64,000 nucleotides of DNA. Source: Granulicoccus phenolivorans DSM 17626 = NBRC 107789 = JCM 15570. GTDB taxonomy: Bacteria; Actinomycetota; Actinomycetes; Propionibacteriales; Propionibacteriaceae. The position numbers and the translations under genes are program-made. This document shows positions 28,601 through 36,909 of this stretch, one piece after another (the stretch's first letter is position 1; each line of letters starts with the position of its first letter). The notes beneath the pieces are model-generated. The model ran no database searches, had not been told where the DNA came from, and saw only the letters and a list, made by a program, of their open reading frames with translations. The stretch lies in contig NZ_AUHH01000018.1 in NCBI RefSeq assembly GCF_000423085.1, positions 1 to 64,000 on the forward strand. The letters are read 5' to 3'.

Positions 28601-28872
28601 TCCTCGCCCCGCATCCGGAGGAAGCGGAGGCGAAACCGGTCCCGTTGGCCCGGGCCACCGAGGCGGAGAAGGCGTCCCAGTTGCAGCGGGTCCGGGCCTT
28701 CCGGGCCGCCCATGCCGACGCGGCGCCGGCCGCGCTGGCCCGGCTGAAGGAGGCAGCCGTGGGTGGGGAGAATGTCTTCGCCGTGCTGATGGACGCCGCC
28801 CGGGTGTGTTCGCTGCAGCAGATCACCGAGGCGTTCTTCGAGGTGGGTGGTCAGTACCGGCGCAACGTCTGA
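25627..28872 (+). CDS. icmF: Fused isobutyryl-CoA mutase IcmF
   Basis: IcmF interconverts isobutyryl-CoA and n-butyryl-CoA with adenosylcobalamin and carries its own G-protein chaperone. The 1081-residue order is as known for the family. First is a B12 domain (FDGHDASIN with the cobalt-binding His, residues 21-29, and SSYQGGH). Next is a MeaB-like GTPase with Walker A GTGGSGKSSLTDEL near 203-216 and IETPGIGQGDAG and NKFERRG. Then a linker leads to the mutase barrel from about 540 (RRENLPGRFPFTAGVF, and QTSGRSLHAQEMTFNDIRT). It starts with GTG at a leaderless promoter under a palindromic operator. The upstream MarR gene is the likely regulator. Confidence 0.96.
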   Translation: MADLYTPTHPIRLVTASSLFDGHDASINIMRRIFMSQGAEVIHLGHNRSVQEVVDAAIEEDVQGVAVSSYQGGHVEYFEYLVQRLRAAGAGHVRVVGGGGGVIVPAEIARLARSGVRIFSPEDGQRMGLAAMVNSVVADCDFDPWAAGPVTAAQVLSGQRYAVARAITGAEAGVLTDSMLAELRAAAASPGGTPGRVPVLGITGTGGSGKSSLTDELIRRFRVDQRDRLRIGVLAIDPTRRKGGGALLGDRIRANALDGDRVFFRSLATRGAHEVPDRLADVVTVLQAAGYDLVIIETPGIGQGDAGIVPLVDHSLYVMTPEFGAASQLEKIDMLDFADTVAINKFERRGARDALRDVGRQLVRNREAFGQGPEEMPVFGTSAATFNDDGVTALYQHLRDELAAAGLPVEPGALAPVTVRHSSGLRPVLPAERVRYLAEIAETVRGYHADTERLAEAARRVQRLCSVHDELSAAGTDAAAVAHLLAAARADLPAEVADQLAAWPEVVAAYSGDEQVVHVRDRAIRTTLTRESLSGTKIPRVALPRFTDHGDLVSFWRRENLPGRFPFTAGVFAFKRDNEDPARMFAGEGDPARTNRRFRVLSEGSAATRLSTAFDSVTLYGRDPDERPDIYGKVGTSGVSVATLADMKVLYAGFDLVAPTTSVSMTINGPAPTVLAFFLNTAIDQQVDAFTEREGRAPDAAERARLTAYALQHVRGTVQADILKEDQGQNTCLFSTEFSLRMMADIQEWFIEHGVRNFYSVSISGYHIAEAGANPISQLAFTLANGFTYVEAYLARGMAIDDFAPNLSFFFSNGMDPEYSVIGRVARRIWAVTMKEKYGAAERSQKLKYHVQTSGRSLHAQEMTFNDIRTTLQALIAIYDNANSLHTNAYDEAVTTPTEESVRRALAIQLIINREWGLAMNENPLQGSFIIDELTDLVEAAVLAEFDRINERGGVLGAMETGYQRGRIQDESMRYEHRKHDGSLPIIGVNTFLAPHPEEAEAKPVPLARATEAEKASQLQRVRAFRAAHADAAPAALARLKEAAVGGENVFAVLMDAARVCSLQQITEAFFEVGGQYRRNV

Positions 28873-28896
28873 GCCCGGAGACCGGCTGAGCCGGGA

Positions 28897-30108
28897 TCAG
28901 GTTCCGCGCAGACTCTCCGCGAGCCGGGCCGCCAGGTCGCCGCCCCCGACCACCTGCACCCGGTCCAGCCCCAGAAAGCCGGCCAACCGAACCAGTTCAC
29001 CGGCCAGTTCCTCCGCGGTCTCGGCCGGGGCGCACGGTTCGGCATGGGCGGAGCGGACCAGCAGCAGTCCCGCGGCCCGGTCGGCCTTCAGATCGACCCG
29101 GGCAACCAGCCGGTCCCCCAGCAGGAACGGCAACACGTAGTACCCGTGGATGCGCTTGTGGGCCGGGACATAGATCTCGATCCGATAGCGGAAGTCGAAC
29201 AACTGCTCGGTCCGGGTCCGCTCGAAGACCAGCGAGTCGAACGGACTGATCAGGGCCCGGTCCGGCACCCGCCGCGGCAGGCGGGCGTCGCGATGCAGGT
29301 ACGCCGGGCGCTGCCACCCCTCGACGCGCACCGGCAGCAGTTCCCCGTCCTCGACCAATTCCTCGATCGCCTGGGTGGTCGGCGCGGGCGCGGTCCGGAA
29401 GTAGTCCCGCAGAGATTGAGCGGTGGCCACTCCGTGTGCCTGCGCCGCAATCGACACCAGCCCGCGATGGGCGTCGGCCGGGGTCGGCGTCGGCAGCGCC
29501 AGCACCTCGCCGGGCAGGACGCGCTCGGGCAGGTCGTACAGCCGCTCGAACTGTGGCGTACGCCCGGCCACGGTGATCTCGCCGGCATAGAAGAGAAACT
29601 CCAGGGCCTGCTTCACCGCCGACCAGTTCCAGCCCCAGTGCGCGGTCGAGCGTTCGACGTCGGCGTCGATCCCGCGGGCGGTCAGCGGGCCGTGCGCGCG
29701 GACCTCGGCGAGCACCTGGCGCAGCAGGTCCGGCCGCTCCCGGGCCAGCGTGCGGGGCCCCTGCCAGGCATCGAGGTGCGCCCGGGCCATCCGCCAGCGC
29801 AACAGCGGGTGCGTCCGGACCGGGATCAGGGACGCCTCGTGGGCCCAGTACTCAATCAGCCGGCGCGGGGCTCGCCCGGCCGCGCGGTCCAGCAGATCGC
29901 GCGGGTACGGCCCGAGGCGGGAGTACAGCGGAAGGTAGTGCGCCCGGGTCAGCACGTTGACCGAGTCGATCTGGAGCAGCCCGATCCGGCGCAGGACCCG
30001 GGACAAGGCTCGGACGTCGGGCACCCCCGTGGGGCGCGGGTCGAGGAAGCCCTGCGCATCGAGCGCCACCCGTCGGGCCTGGGCCTTCGACAGCAGCTGG
30101 GTGTTCAC
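28897..30108 (-). CDS. Winged-helix DNA glycosylase, YcaQ/AlkX family (DUF1006)
   Basis: A 403-residue protein of the HTH_42 family, whose E. coli member YcaQ unhooks DNA interstrand crosslinks and streptomycete member AZL/AlkZ repairs azinomycin damage. Signature sequences are [28 protein letters not shown] (QxD catalytic motif), [11 protein letters not shown], and the C-terminal [59 protein letters not shown]-type region. Start is GTG 30108 with CACAAT 7 nt upstream, again without a ribosome site. It is convergent with icmF. Confidence 0.85.
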   Translation of the reverse strand: MNTQLLSKAQARRVALDAQGFLDPRPTGVPDVRALSRVLRRIGLLQIDSVNVLTRAHYLPLYSRLGPYPRDLLDRAAGRAPRRLIEYWAHEASLIPVRTHPLLRWRMARAHLDAWQGPRTLARERPDLLRQVLAEVRAHGPLTARGIDADVERSTAHWGWNWSAVKQALEFLFYAGEITVAGRTPQFERLYDLPERVLPGEVLALPTPTPADAHRGLVSIAAQAHGVATAQSLRDYFRTAPAPTTQAIEELVEDGELLPVRVEGWQRPAYLHRDARLPRRVPDRALISPFDSLVFERTRTEQLFDFRYRIEIYVPAHKRIHGYYVLPFLLGDRLVARVDLKADRAAGLLLVRSAHAEPCAPAETAEELAGELVRLAGFLGLDRVQVVGGGDLAARLAESLRGT

Positions 30109-30156
30109 CGGACCGATTGTGCCCCTGCCGCCGCGGCGGGCACGACACGTCCGGCG

Positions 30157-30849
30157 CTACGGGATCACCCCGTCCAGGAACTGCAGGACCCGGTCGGCGA
30201 TCCAGGCCCGGTGCTCGCCGGCCACCCGGACCCGGGCCGGGACGCCCAGGGGATGCCCGGCTCCGGTCACCTCGACCACCGTGATCCTCTCACCCGCGTC
30301 GGCCGACGCCACGGCAGCGCGGATCTCGCCGGCCGAGCCGAACGAGTCGCGGTCACCCTGCAACACCAACGTCGGCACCGTCGGGGCGAGCAGTTCGCTC
30401 AGCCGGGAGGACTCCGGTTTGCCCGGCGGGTGCAGCGGGAAGGACAGCGCCAGCACCGCGGCGGCCCCGAGTTCCTGCGCGCAGCGGCAGGCCACCCGGG
30501 CACCGGCCGAGTGCCCACCGACCACCAGCGGCACTCCCCCGAGCCCCGGTTCCGCGGTCAACGCGGGAACCGCCGCCAGCCAGGCAGCGTCCAGGGTCGG
30601 CGGTCGGGTCGCCACCTTCTTGCCGGCCACCTTCCAGGGTTGCTCGAAGCGGGCGACGGTGATTCCCCGGGCGGGCAGCAGCGCCGCCAGCGCCACCAGG
30701 TCGACCCCGTCGAGCCCGCCCCCGGCCCCGTGACCCAGCACCAGCAGTGCCCGTACGCCGCCGTCGGCCGTGGCGGGCGACACGTGCCACCGCCCCGGCC
30801 CCTGCGGGGTGTCGACCTCGCGCACGACCACCTCACCGAGCAGCGTCAC
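30157..30849 (-). CDS. Small alpha/beta hydrolase (KANL3/Tex30-like)
   Basis: A 230-residue serine hydrolase-fold protein of the group often annotated dienelactone hydrolase or Tex30-like. The HGAGGGLDGVDL oxyanion loop, the nucleophile elbow VVGGHSAGAR, the acid in LQGDRDSFG and the His in TGAGHPLG give a complete triad. Start GTG 30849 is in the family-appropriate place, though no ribosome site is visible. Substrate unknown. It lies between the YcaQ-type gene and the LysR regulator, all on the minus strand. Confidence 0.75.
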   Translation of the reverse strand: MTLLGEVVVREVDTPQGPGRWHVSPATADGGVRALLVLGHGAGGGLDGVDLVALAALLPARGITVARFEQPWKVAGKKVATRPPTLDAAWLAAVPALTAEPGLGGVPLVVGGHSAGARVACRCAQELGAAAVLALSFPLHPPGKPESSRLSELLAPTVPTLVLQGDRDSFGSAGEIRAAVASADAGERITVVEVTGAGHPLGVPARVRVAGEHRAWIADRVLQFLDGVIP

Positions 30850-30943
30850 GATGCCGCCACCGGGCCGGGCCGGCGTACCGGGCTGCTGATCGCGTGTTCC
30901 ATGGGACCCATCGTGGCACGGGCCGGACCGGTTCCGGCCGCGG

Positions 30944-31840
30944 TCATACCCGGTCGAGGATCTCGGCGATCAGGGCCCGGGCGGCCGGTGAGGTCGGTGC
31001 GGGGCGCCGGTGCACCAGCGCGACCGGGTGCCGCGCGGCCAGGCCGGTGACCGGCAGCACCGCGACCTGTTGGCGCAACTGGCCGGGCTCGGTGGCCGAG
31101 GTGGGGACCAGCGCGAACCCCATGCCGAGCGCGGCGTACCGGATCTGTTCGTCGGTCGTGGCGACATCGAAGGCCACCTGTCGGCGTACCCCGAGCCGGT
31201 CGAAGGCGGCATCGACATAGTGCCGCAGGCCACTGGCCGCGCGCAGTTCCACCGCGGGCCCGGCCGCGGCGAGTTCGGCCGGAGTCACCGAGGCCCGATC
31301 GGCCAGCGGGTGCCCGCGGTGCACCACCGCCACGAAATCGTGCTCGCTGATCAGGTGGTGGGCGAACTCGCCGGGCACCTCGGCGGCGTACAGACCGACG
31401 ATCCCCACATCGAGTTCCCCGGCCCGCAGCCCGGCGATGATCCCGAAGGAGCCGGGATCATGGATCCGGATCTCCACCGCGGGATGGCGTTCATGGAACG
31501 CTGCGAGTGCCTCGTCCACCCGGGGCGCGGACTGACCGACCACGTTGATCACCCCGACCCGCAGCACCCCGGTCAGCGAACCGCGCAGCGCCACCATTTC
31601 GGCGACGGCCTCATCGACCTCGGCCAGGATCCGCCGAGCCCGCGCCAACAACTGCTCCCCGGCCGGCGTCATCGCGACTCCCCGATTGGACCGCTCCAGC
31701 AGCTGGGTCCGGTGCTCCCGTTCCAACTTGGCCACCTGCGTACTCAGCGCGGACTGGACCACCTGGCACCGCTGCGCGGCCCGCGTAAAACTGCGCTCCT
31801 CGCACACCGCGACGAAGTACCGGAGCTGGGCAATGTCCAC
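30944..31840 (-). CDS. LysR family regulator of the Rieske dioxygenase operon
   Basis: A 298-residue LysR regulator. The N-terminal helix-turn-helix is classic (LRYFVAVCEERSFTRAAQRCQVVQSALSTQVAKLE, then LLERSNRGVAMTPAGE), followed by a two-lobe effector domain (GVLRVGVINVVGQ, DVGIVGLYAAEVPGEF and a C-terminal lobe with ALGMGFALVPTS). It is transcribed away from the ring-hydroxylating dioxygenase genes with a 126-nt AT-richer spacer, the usual arrangement in which the LysR protein activates the divergent operon with an aromatic inducer. Confidence 0.9.
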   Translation of the reverse strand: MDIAQLRYFVAVCEERSFTRAAQRCQVVQSALSTQVAKLEREHRTQLLERSNRGVAMTPAGEQLLARARRILAEVDEAVAEMVALRGSLTGVLRVGVINVVGQSAPRVDEALAAFHERHPAVEIRIHDPGSFGIIAGLRAGELDVGIVGLYAAEVPGEFAHHLISEHDFVAVVHRGHPLADRASVTPAELAAAGPAVELRAASGLRHYVDAAFDRLGVRRQVAFDVATTDEQIRYAALGMGFALVPTSATEPGQLRQQVAVLPVTGLAARHPVALVHRRPAPTSPAARALIAEILDRV

Positions 31841-31966
31841 AATCCCTATTTATCACGAAACCAGATAGCCAGCATCAAAATCGTCTGATGGATAGATAGC
31901 TCATCCTTGCGCATGCTTGATGCATCGCCTCACCGCCGAGGCCCACCGCGAATCGGGAGGAATGCA

Positions 31967-33238
31967 ATGACGCAGATGACCACGCGAGCAGCCGACCGGG
32001 AAGTCAGCTTCCCGCAGGCCGACGGATCCCGGGTGCCCTACCGGGTGTTCAGCTCCCAGGAGGTCTACGACCGGGAACAGGAACGGATCTACCGGGGCCC
32101 GCACTGGTCCTTCGTCGCCCTGGCCGCCGAGATTCCCAACCTGCACGACTTCAAGTCGACCTTCATCGGGGACACCCCGGTCGTGGTGACCCGCACCGAG
32201 GACGGCTTCTCCTGCTGGGTGAACCGGTGTGCCCACCGCGGCGCGATTGTGTGCCGGGAGAAGTTCGGCAACCGGGCCGACCACACCTGCGTGTACCACC
32301 AGTGGAACTACAACGCCAACGGCGCCCTCCAGGGCGTGCCGTTCCGGCGCGGCATCAAGGCCGACGGCAAACGCCTGACCGGCATGGCCAAGGACTTCCA
32401 GCAGGAGAACTTCGGCCTGCGGACGCTGCGGGTGGCCGACTTCCACGGCCTGCTGTTCGCCACGTTTTCCGAGGAGACCCCCGACATCGAGGACTACCTC
32501 GGCCCCGAGATGCAGCCCTGGGTCGAACGGATCGTCAAGGGCCGCGACCTGGAATACCTCGGCTGCACCCGGCAGTACGCCCACTCCAACTGGAAGCTCT
32601 ACTACGAGAACGTCAAGGACCCCTACCACGCCTCCCTGCTGCACCTGTTCCACACCACGTTCAACATCTTCCGGGTCGGCATGAAGGCCCGTTCGATCCC
32701 CGATTCCCGGCACGGCCTGCATTCGATCATCACCGTCACCAAACCCGAGCAGGACGCCGACACCGCCGCGGCGTACCAGAAGCAGTCGATCCGCTCGATG
32801 GACAGCGGCTTCACCCTCGAGGACCCCTATCTGCTGGGCCAGATCTCCGAATTCGACGAGGACACCACCAACCACATCCAGACGATCTTTCCGCAGTTGG
32901 TGATCCAGCAGATCCACAACACCTTGGTCGCCCGGCAGGTCCTGCCCAAGGGCCCCGGCGAGTTCGAGCTCGTCTTCCACTTCTTCGGGTACGCCGACGA
33001 CACCCCCGAACTGCGCGAGCTGCGGCTGCTGCAGGCCAACCTGGTGGGCCCGGCCGGCTACATCTCGATGGAGGACACCGAGGTGACCGAACTGGTCCAG
33101 GACGCCACCGTTCGCGACGGGGACGCCACCTCCTTCCTCGGTATGGCACTGGATGCCCCCGACGAGCAGGACACCAACATCACCGAGAGCCTGATCCGCA
33201 ACTTCTGGGCGGGCTACCAGAAAGTCATGGGGTACTGA
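31967..33238 (+). CDS. Aromatic ring-hydroxylating dioxygenase, Rieske alpha subunit
   Basis: The 423-residue catalytic subunit of a ring-hydroxylating dioxygenase or hydroxylase. The Rieske centre is CAHRGAIVC...CVYHQW (Cys-x-His, 17 residues, Cys-x-x-His) near residues 87-109. The mononuclear iron site is DPYHASLLHLFH (D, H, H pattern), preceded by NWKLYYENVKD. The size and the VPFRRGI stretch after the Rieske loop resemble the benzoate/anthranilate/salicylate group, but the substrate is not assigned. ATG 31967 follows GGGAGG. It is 1 nt from the beta gene. Confidence 0.92.
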   Translation: MTQMTTRAADREVSFPQADGSRVPYRVFSSQEVYDREQERIYRGPHWSFVALAAEIPNLHDFKSTFIGDTPVVVTRTEDGFSCWVNRCAHRGAIVCREKFGNRADHTCVYHQWNYNANGALQGVPFRRGIKADGKRLTGMAKDFQQENFGLRTLRVADFHGLLFATFSEETPDIEDYLGPEMQPWVERIVKGRDLEYLGCTRQYAHSNWKLYYENVKDPYHASLLHLFHTTFNIFRVGMKARSIPDSRHGLHSIITVTKPEQDADTAAAYQKQSIRSMDSGFTLEDPYLLGQISEFDEDTTNHIQTIFPQLVIQQIHNTLVARQVLPKGPGEFELVFHFFGYADDTPELRELRLLQANLVGPAGYISMEDTEVTELVQDATVRDGDATSFLGMALDAPDEQDTNITESLIRNFWAGYQKVMGY

Positions 33239-33239
33239 G

Positions 33240-33752
33240 ATGACCAACACGATGGGAACCACCACCGACGCCCGGCCGACGCCGGACCTGATGCTCTGGC
33301 TGGAGATCTTCGAGACCCAGTCCCGCTACGCCCATGCCATCGACTCCGACGACCTCGAGACCTGGCCGGCCTTCTTCACCGAGGACGCGACGTACACGAT
33401 CGTCTCGCGGGAGAACCACGACCGCGGCCTCCCGGCCCCGATTCTGCACTGCCGCAACCGGGCCATGATGCGGGACCGCGTCGTGGCGCTGCGCAACGCG
33501 AACATCTACGAGGAGCACCGCTACCGCCACAGCACCTCCGGCCCGGTCATTCTCGAGGCCGACGGCGATAGCGTCCGCACCGAAACCAGCTACATCGTGG
33601 TGCGGACCGGCCAGGCCGGGGACGCCGAGGTCTACTCCGCCGGCAGCTACCACGACACGCTGGTCCGGACCGATGCCGGCTGGCGCTACCGGGAACGGAA
33701 GGTCATCTACGACACCTCCCGGGTCCTCACGCTGCTCGCCACCCCGATCTGA
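33240..33752 (+). CDS. Ring-hydroxylating dioxygenase beta subunit
   Basis: A 170-residue small subunit with the NTF2-like fold. SRYAHAIDSDDLETWPAFFTEDATYTIVSRENHDRG and HCRNRAMMRDRV are characteristic, and the C-terminal strand GWRYRERKVIYDTSRV matches the family end. It shapes the alpha3beta3 hexamer and has no cofactor. The ATG follows the alpha stop by 1 nt, so the subunits are translationally coupled. Confidence 0.9.
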   Translation: MTNTMGTTTDARPTPDLMLWLEIFETQSRYAHAIDSDDLETWPAFFTEDATYTIVSRENHDRGLPAPILHCRNRAMMRDRVVALRNANIYEEHRYRHSTSGPVILEADGDSVRTETSYIVVRTGQAGDAEVYSAGSYHDTLVRTDAGWRYRERKVIYDTSRVLTLLATPI

Positions 33753-33760
33753 GCGATGCC

Positions 33761-34093
33761 ATGGCGACCTGGTTCGGCGTGATCCGGCTCGAAGCGCTGA
33801 TCGCCGAGGAACCCATCCCGGTGGAGGCCGGGGACATTCCGATCGTGCTCGTCCGCGTGAACGACACCGTCCATGCGCTCCACGATCGCTGCCCCCACGA
33901 CGGGGTCCCCCTGTCCGAGGGCTTCTTCGAGGGCGGTGGCCTGCTCGAGTGTGTGCTGCACCAGTGCCGGTACGCCCTGGCCACCGGCGGCGCGATCCGA
34001 CCGTCGGGGGTCGGCGTCCGGGCGTACCCGACCCGCATCGTCGGGGGCATGGTGCAGGTCGGGATCACCGGGGGCAATCCGTCCGACACCTGA
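33761..34093 (+). CDS. Rieske-type ferredoxin of the dioxygenase system
   Basis: A 110-residue Rieske [2Fe-2S] ferredoxin that would carry electrons to the alpha subunit. Ligands are CPH in DRCPHDGVPLSEG and CVLH in LLECVLHQCRYAL. An extra Cys (HQC) sits beside the second pair. It follows the beta gene by 8 nt. No ferredoxin reductase gene is in this cluster or window, so a shared reductase must be used. Confidence 0.88.
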   Translation: MATWFGVIRLEALIAEEPIPVEAGDIPIVLVRVNDTVHALHDRCPHDGVPLSEGFFEGGGLLECVLHQCRYALATGGAIRPSGVGVRAYPTRIVGGMVQVGITGGNPSDT

Positions 34094-34121
34094 GGGACCT
34101 ACAGTCGAGGTCACCCCCGTG

Positions 34122-34150
34122 TTGCAACTGATAACCATTCTCAATAGGGT
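34122..34150 (+). promoter_or_regulatory. Zur box inside the promoter of the COG0523 operon
   Basis: TGATAACCATTCTCA (34129-34143) is a 7-1-7 near-palindrome matching the classical Zur operator TGATAATnATTATCA at 12 of 14 defined positions. It lies exactly between TTGCAA (34122-34127) and TAGGGT (34145-34150), a -35/-10 pair with 17-nt spacing. Zinc-bound Zur would repress. The gene content downstream agrees. Confidence 0.75.
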
Positions 34151-34180
34151 GGGGGTCCTGGTTGATCTGAAAGGCCTCCC

Positions 34181-35185
34181 ATGACTGCGACCATCGCCCC
34201 GGACACGCGTGTCCCCGTTACTGTTCTGACCGGTTTCCTCGGATCGGGCAAGACGACGCTGCTCAACCGCATCCTCACCGAGGAGCACGGTCAGCGGATC
34301 GCCGTGATCGAGAACGAGTACGGCGAGGTGGGGATCGACGATGCCCTCGTGTATGACTCCGATGAGGAGATCTTCGAGATGAACAACGGCTGCATCTGCT
34401 GCACCGTGCGCGGAGACCTCATCCGGATCCTCGGCACCCTGATGAAGCGGCCGGACCCGTTCGACCGCATCCTGATCGAGACGACCGGCCTGGCCGACCC
34501 GGCCCCGGTCGCCCAGACGTTCTTCGTCGACGACGAACTGCGCGAGAAGCTCCGCCTGGACGCGATCATCACCATGGTCGACGCTGCGCACGTCCTGGAT
34601 CACCTCACTGAGGTCAAGCCCGACGGGGTCGAGAACGAGGCGGTCGAGCAGGTGGCGTTCGCTGACCGGCTCGTGCTCAACAAGACCGACCTCGTGGACG
34701 AGACCGCGCTCGCCGACGTGGTCGCCGGCCTTCGGAGCATCAACGCGATGGCCGATATCCTTCCCACCCGGTACGCCGAACTCGAGTTGGGGAGCATCCT
34801 GGATGTCGGCGCGTTCGCGCTCGATCGGGTTCTCCAGACCGATCCCACCTTCCTCACCGAGACCGACCACCAGCACGACCTGACCGTCGGCTCGGTCGGG
34901 ATCGAGACCGAGGGCAGTATCGATGTCGGCAAGCTCAACGCATGGCTCGGCAAGCTGCTGCGCGAACGCGGCCAGGACATCTTCCGCTCCAAAGGCATCC
35001 TCAACATCGACGGCCTCGCCAACCAGTACGTCTTCCAGGCCGTCCACATGCTCTTCGACGGCGCCGAGGGACGCCCCTGGGCCGAGGGTGAACCTCGCCT
35101 CAACCGCCTGGTGTTCATCGGGCGCAACCTCGACCGCGACGAACTGATCGCCGAGTTCAACGCCTGCCTGACCGGCGTACGATGA
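34181..35185 (+). CDS. COG0523 GTPase, putative zinc metallochaperone
   Basis: A 334-residue G3E GTPase. Walker [14 protein letters not shown], the metal-binding GCICC motif in [17 protein letters not shown], the switch segment [16 protein letters not shown] and NKTDL are all present, with a C-terminal CobW_C domain ([11 protein letters not shown] to [12 protein letters not shown]). Members of this family behind Zur boxes (ZigA/ZagA type) deliver zinc to client enzymes in starvation. The Zur box just upstream supports that role rather than cobalamin. It shares a 4-nt ATGA overlap with the WD40 gene. Confidence 0.9.
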   Translation: MTATIAPDTRVPVTVLTGFLGSGKTTLLNRILTEEHGQRIAVIENEYGEVGIDDALVYDSDEEIFEMNNGCICCTVRGDLIRILGTLMKRPDPFDRILIETTGLADPAPVAQTFFVDDELREKLRLDAIITMVDAAHVLDHLTEVKPDGVENEAVEQVAFADRLVLNKTDLVDETALADVVAGLRSINAMADILPTRYAELELGSILDVGAFALDRVLQTDPTFLTETDHQHDLTVGSVGIETEGSIDVGKLNAWLGKLLRERGQDIFRSKGILNIDGLANQYVFQAVHMLFDGAEGRPWAEGEPRLNRLVFIGRNLDRDELIAEFNACLTGVR

Positions 35186-36198
35186 CCGCGCGCGTCTCGA
35201 CCGTCGACGACGTCACTCATCGCGTCGAGGGAGACGTCGCCACCCTCGCCGTACGCGCCGGCGGCTCACCCGCGGTAGCGGTCGGTACCTCCGATGGCAC
35301 CTGCTGGTGGGTGGGGCCGGCGAATCCGGCCGTACGCCGGGCCGCCACGGAGGTGGACGTTCCCACCGGTATCGCCGTCCACCCGCGCCGCGACGAAGTC
35401 ACACTCACCGGACCCCGCGGCTACGCGATCTGGAGACCCGGCAGTGACCCGCACCCGTACCCGGACCAGGGTTGGAGCAGCGCCGCCGCCTACGCCCCGA
35501 GCGGCGCCCTCGCGGTCGCGGCAGGCCGGACCGTGGCCATCCACCCGGACGCCAGCACGGCCGCGCCGTACGTGTCGGCTCCCGCGCCCAGCACGATCAC
35601 CGACGTCGCCTGGACACCGCAGGGCAACCGGGTCGCAGCGAGCGCCTACGGGGGTGTCTACATGTACGACGGCAGGGCACCCGAGCCCGTCCGAACCTAC
35701 CCGTACCTGGGCTCACACCTCGCGGTGGCGGTCAATCCCAACCGGCGCTGGATCTGCAGCGGCAACCAGGACGCCAGCGTCCACATCTGGCGCGCCTCCA
35801 ATGGTGCGGAACTCCAGATGTCCGGCTTCCCGCTGAAGGTGACGCGGCTCGCGTTCGATGACACCGGGCGCTGGATGGCCAACAACGGCGCCCCCGATGT
35901 CGCCGTCTGGGACTTCAGCGGTCAGGGCCCCGGCGGCCGCGGGGCCGAACTGCTTGCCGGACACGACCGCGTGATCGACTTCGACTGGCGCCCCGGACCC
36001 GGAGCAGTGCTCGCCACCGTCGGCTCCGAAGGCAACGTGCAGATATGGACCATGACGAGCACGGTGATCGGTAAGCGGCGCCTACCCGTACGTACCCGTG
36101 AGTTCGCTGATGCGCTCAGCGTCCGCTGGCTCGGCACAGACCGCCTGGTCGTCGCGCGCGCCGGCGGAGTCGTCACCATCATCGACGGGACCTGCTGA
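35182..36198 (+). CDS. WD40-repeat beta-propeller protein in the Zur operon
   Basis: A 338-residue protein with WD40-like blades: [65 protein letters not shown] and [24 protein letters not shown]. About seven blades would fit. No signal peptide or enzymatic motif is seen, so it is probably a cytosolic scaffold. It overlaps the COG0523 gene by 4 nt and the next small gene by 1 nt, so all three should be co-translated under Zur control. A partner role with the zinc GTPase is an inference from this coupling. Confidence 0.85.
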   Translation: MTARVSTVDDVTHRVEGDVATLAVRAGGSPAVAVGTSDGTCWWVGPANPAVRRAATEVDVPTGIAVHPRRDEVTLTGPRGYAIWRPGSDPHPYPDQGWSSAAAYAPSGALAVAAGRTVAIHPDASTAAPYVSAPAPSTITDVAWTPQGNRVAASAYGGVYMYDGRAPEPVRTYPYLGSHLAVAVNPNRRWICSGNQDASVHIWRASNGAELQMSGFPLKVTRLAFDDTGRWMANNGAPDVAVWDFSGQGPGGRGAELLAGHDRVIDFDWRPGPGAVLATVGSEGNVQIWTMTSTVIGKRRLPVRTREFADALSVRWLGTDRLVVARAGGVVTIIDGTC

Positions 36199-36503
36199 TG
36201 GTGCCCGGCCCGCCGACCGGCATCCAGTTGCCCGGTCCGGGCGGTATCGGGCCGGGCCGCGGCTCAGGGGTCAGCCAGACCAGCCGCGTCCGCGCGCTGG
36301 TCGCCGAGCACGTACCCGACGACCTGGTCGTCCTGGTCACCGAACTCGCCTGCTCCGAGCCCGGCTGCCCGCCCGTGGAGACCGTGATCGCCCTCATGTA
36401 CCCCGGCAACCCGCACCAGTTCAAGCTCCCCAAGGCAGTCCGTGAGGTGACCGCCGACGACGTCCGACAGGTACTCACAACGCAGGAAGGACACGAGCAC
36501 TGA
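36198..36503 (+). CDS. Small conserved-looking cysteine protein, third gene of the Zur operon
   Basis: A 101-residue protein that I do not recognise. A proline/glycine-rich N-terminus precedes a folded-looking part: VRALVAEHVPDDLVVLVTELACSEPGCPPVETVIALMYP and a C-terminal helix ending in EGHEH. The CSEPGC pair and the HEH tail could bind a metal. Its ATG shares one base with the WD40 stop codon (TGATG). The tight coupling with a COG0523 GTPase under a Zur box suggests a role in zinc handling or as a client. Confidence 0.7.
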   Translation: MVPGPPTGIQLPGPGGIGPGRGSGVSQTSRVRALVAEHVPDDLVVLVTELACSEPGCPPVETVIALMYPGNPHQFKLPKAVREVTADDVRQVLTTQEGHEH

Positions 36504-36690
36504 CCCCGGCGACTCGGTGGCTCGGGCATCGCTCCGGGACGCGCAGCTCGGGCGACCCGGTAACCATCGACCGGCTCGCGACCGCCACTGCGCTCACCGC
36601 CGACGAAGGGGCGGGCGCGGCTGGCCGCCGGGCAGGACCAAAGCTCTTTCTGATGTGTACCGGATGCGTATCGAGGATCCGGGAAGCAGA

Positions 36691-36725
36691 AATCCCCTGT
36701 CAGAACCATGTTCTGACAGGGGATT
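36691..36725 (-). terminator. Hairpin in the left repeat
   Basis: AATCCCCTGTCAGAAC (36691-36706) and GTTCTGACAGGGGATT (36710-36725) form a perfect 16-bp stem with a CAT loop. It is the duplicate of the tRNA-Glu terminator. With no intact tRNA before it, it has lost its original job but could still stop minus-strand transcription from the cupin gene. Confidence 0.7.
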
Positions 36726-36732
36726 CGACTTG

Positions 36733-36764
36733 TAGCCCCGACGGGATTCGAACCCGCGCTACCG
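36733..36764 (-). pseudogene. 3' fragment of tRNA-Glu
   Basis: The last 32 nt of the tRNA-Glu gene (3' anticodon stem, variable loop, T arm, acceptor 3' strand and discriminator), identical to 39741-39772. The 5' half is absent, so it cannot make a tRNA. Confidence 0.85.
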
Positions 36765-36861
36765 TGAGCGGCGAATCCGGACAGCAACCGCCGCCGGATC
36801 CACGCCGCAGGAGTCAGGGGCGACGCGCTCCACCCGGTTTGCGGGAGACAACCGCGGAGGA

Positions 36862-36889
36862 AGCGGCCGGGGTTGGGTCGCCGGCCGCT
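36862..36889 (-). terminator. Stem-loop after the cupin gene
   Basis: AGCGGCCGG (36862-36870) pairs with CCGGCCGCT (36881-36889) across a 10-nt loop. It lies 20 nt past the cupin stop on the minus strand. Confidence 0.5.
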
Positions 36890-36909
36890 CCATCGTTCGG
36901 ACCGACCTG

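Larger units (their letters stand above)
36672..36764 (-). repeat. Left direct repeat (tRNA-Glu 3' end plus terminator)
   Basis: 93 bp identical, except for one base, to 39680-39772. It contains the last 32 nt of a tRNA-Glu and its downstream hairpin. Beyond 36764 the copies diverge. The arrangement is that of an attachment site left when an element integrates into a tRNA 3' end. Spacing between copies is 3,008 bp. Confidence 0.85.
36504..36909. other. Gene-free stretch holding the left islet repeat
   Basis: No complete gene. The first 120 nt keep an open frame in coding-like composition that begins right at the small gene's stop, possibly the remnant of a fourth operon gene. Then comes the left copy of the tRNA-Glu-derived repeat (similarity begins weakly near 36625 and is nearly exact at 36672-36764), and finally a stem-loop for the cupin gene. 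Confidence 0.5.

Noticed and set aside
31841-31966. Specific LysR T-N11-A box
   Set aside because: Several loose TnA pairs exist in this AT-richer spacer, but none stands out enough to annotate.
36733-36764. Second functional tRNA-Glu
   Set aside because: Only the 3' 32 nt are present; no acceptor partner, D arm or anticodon.
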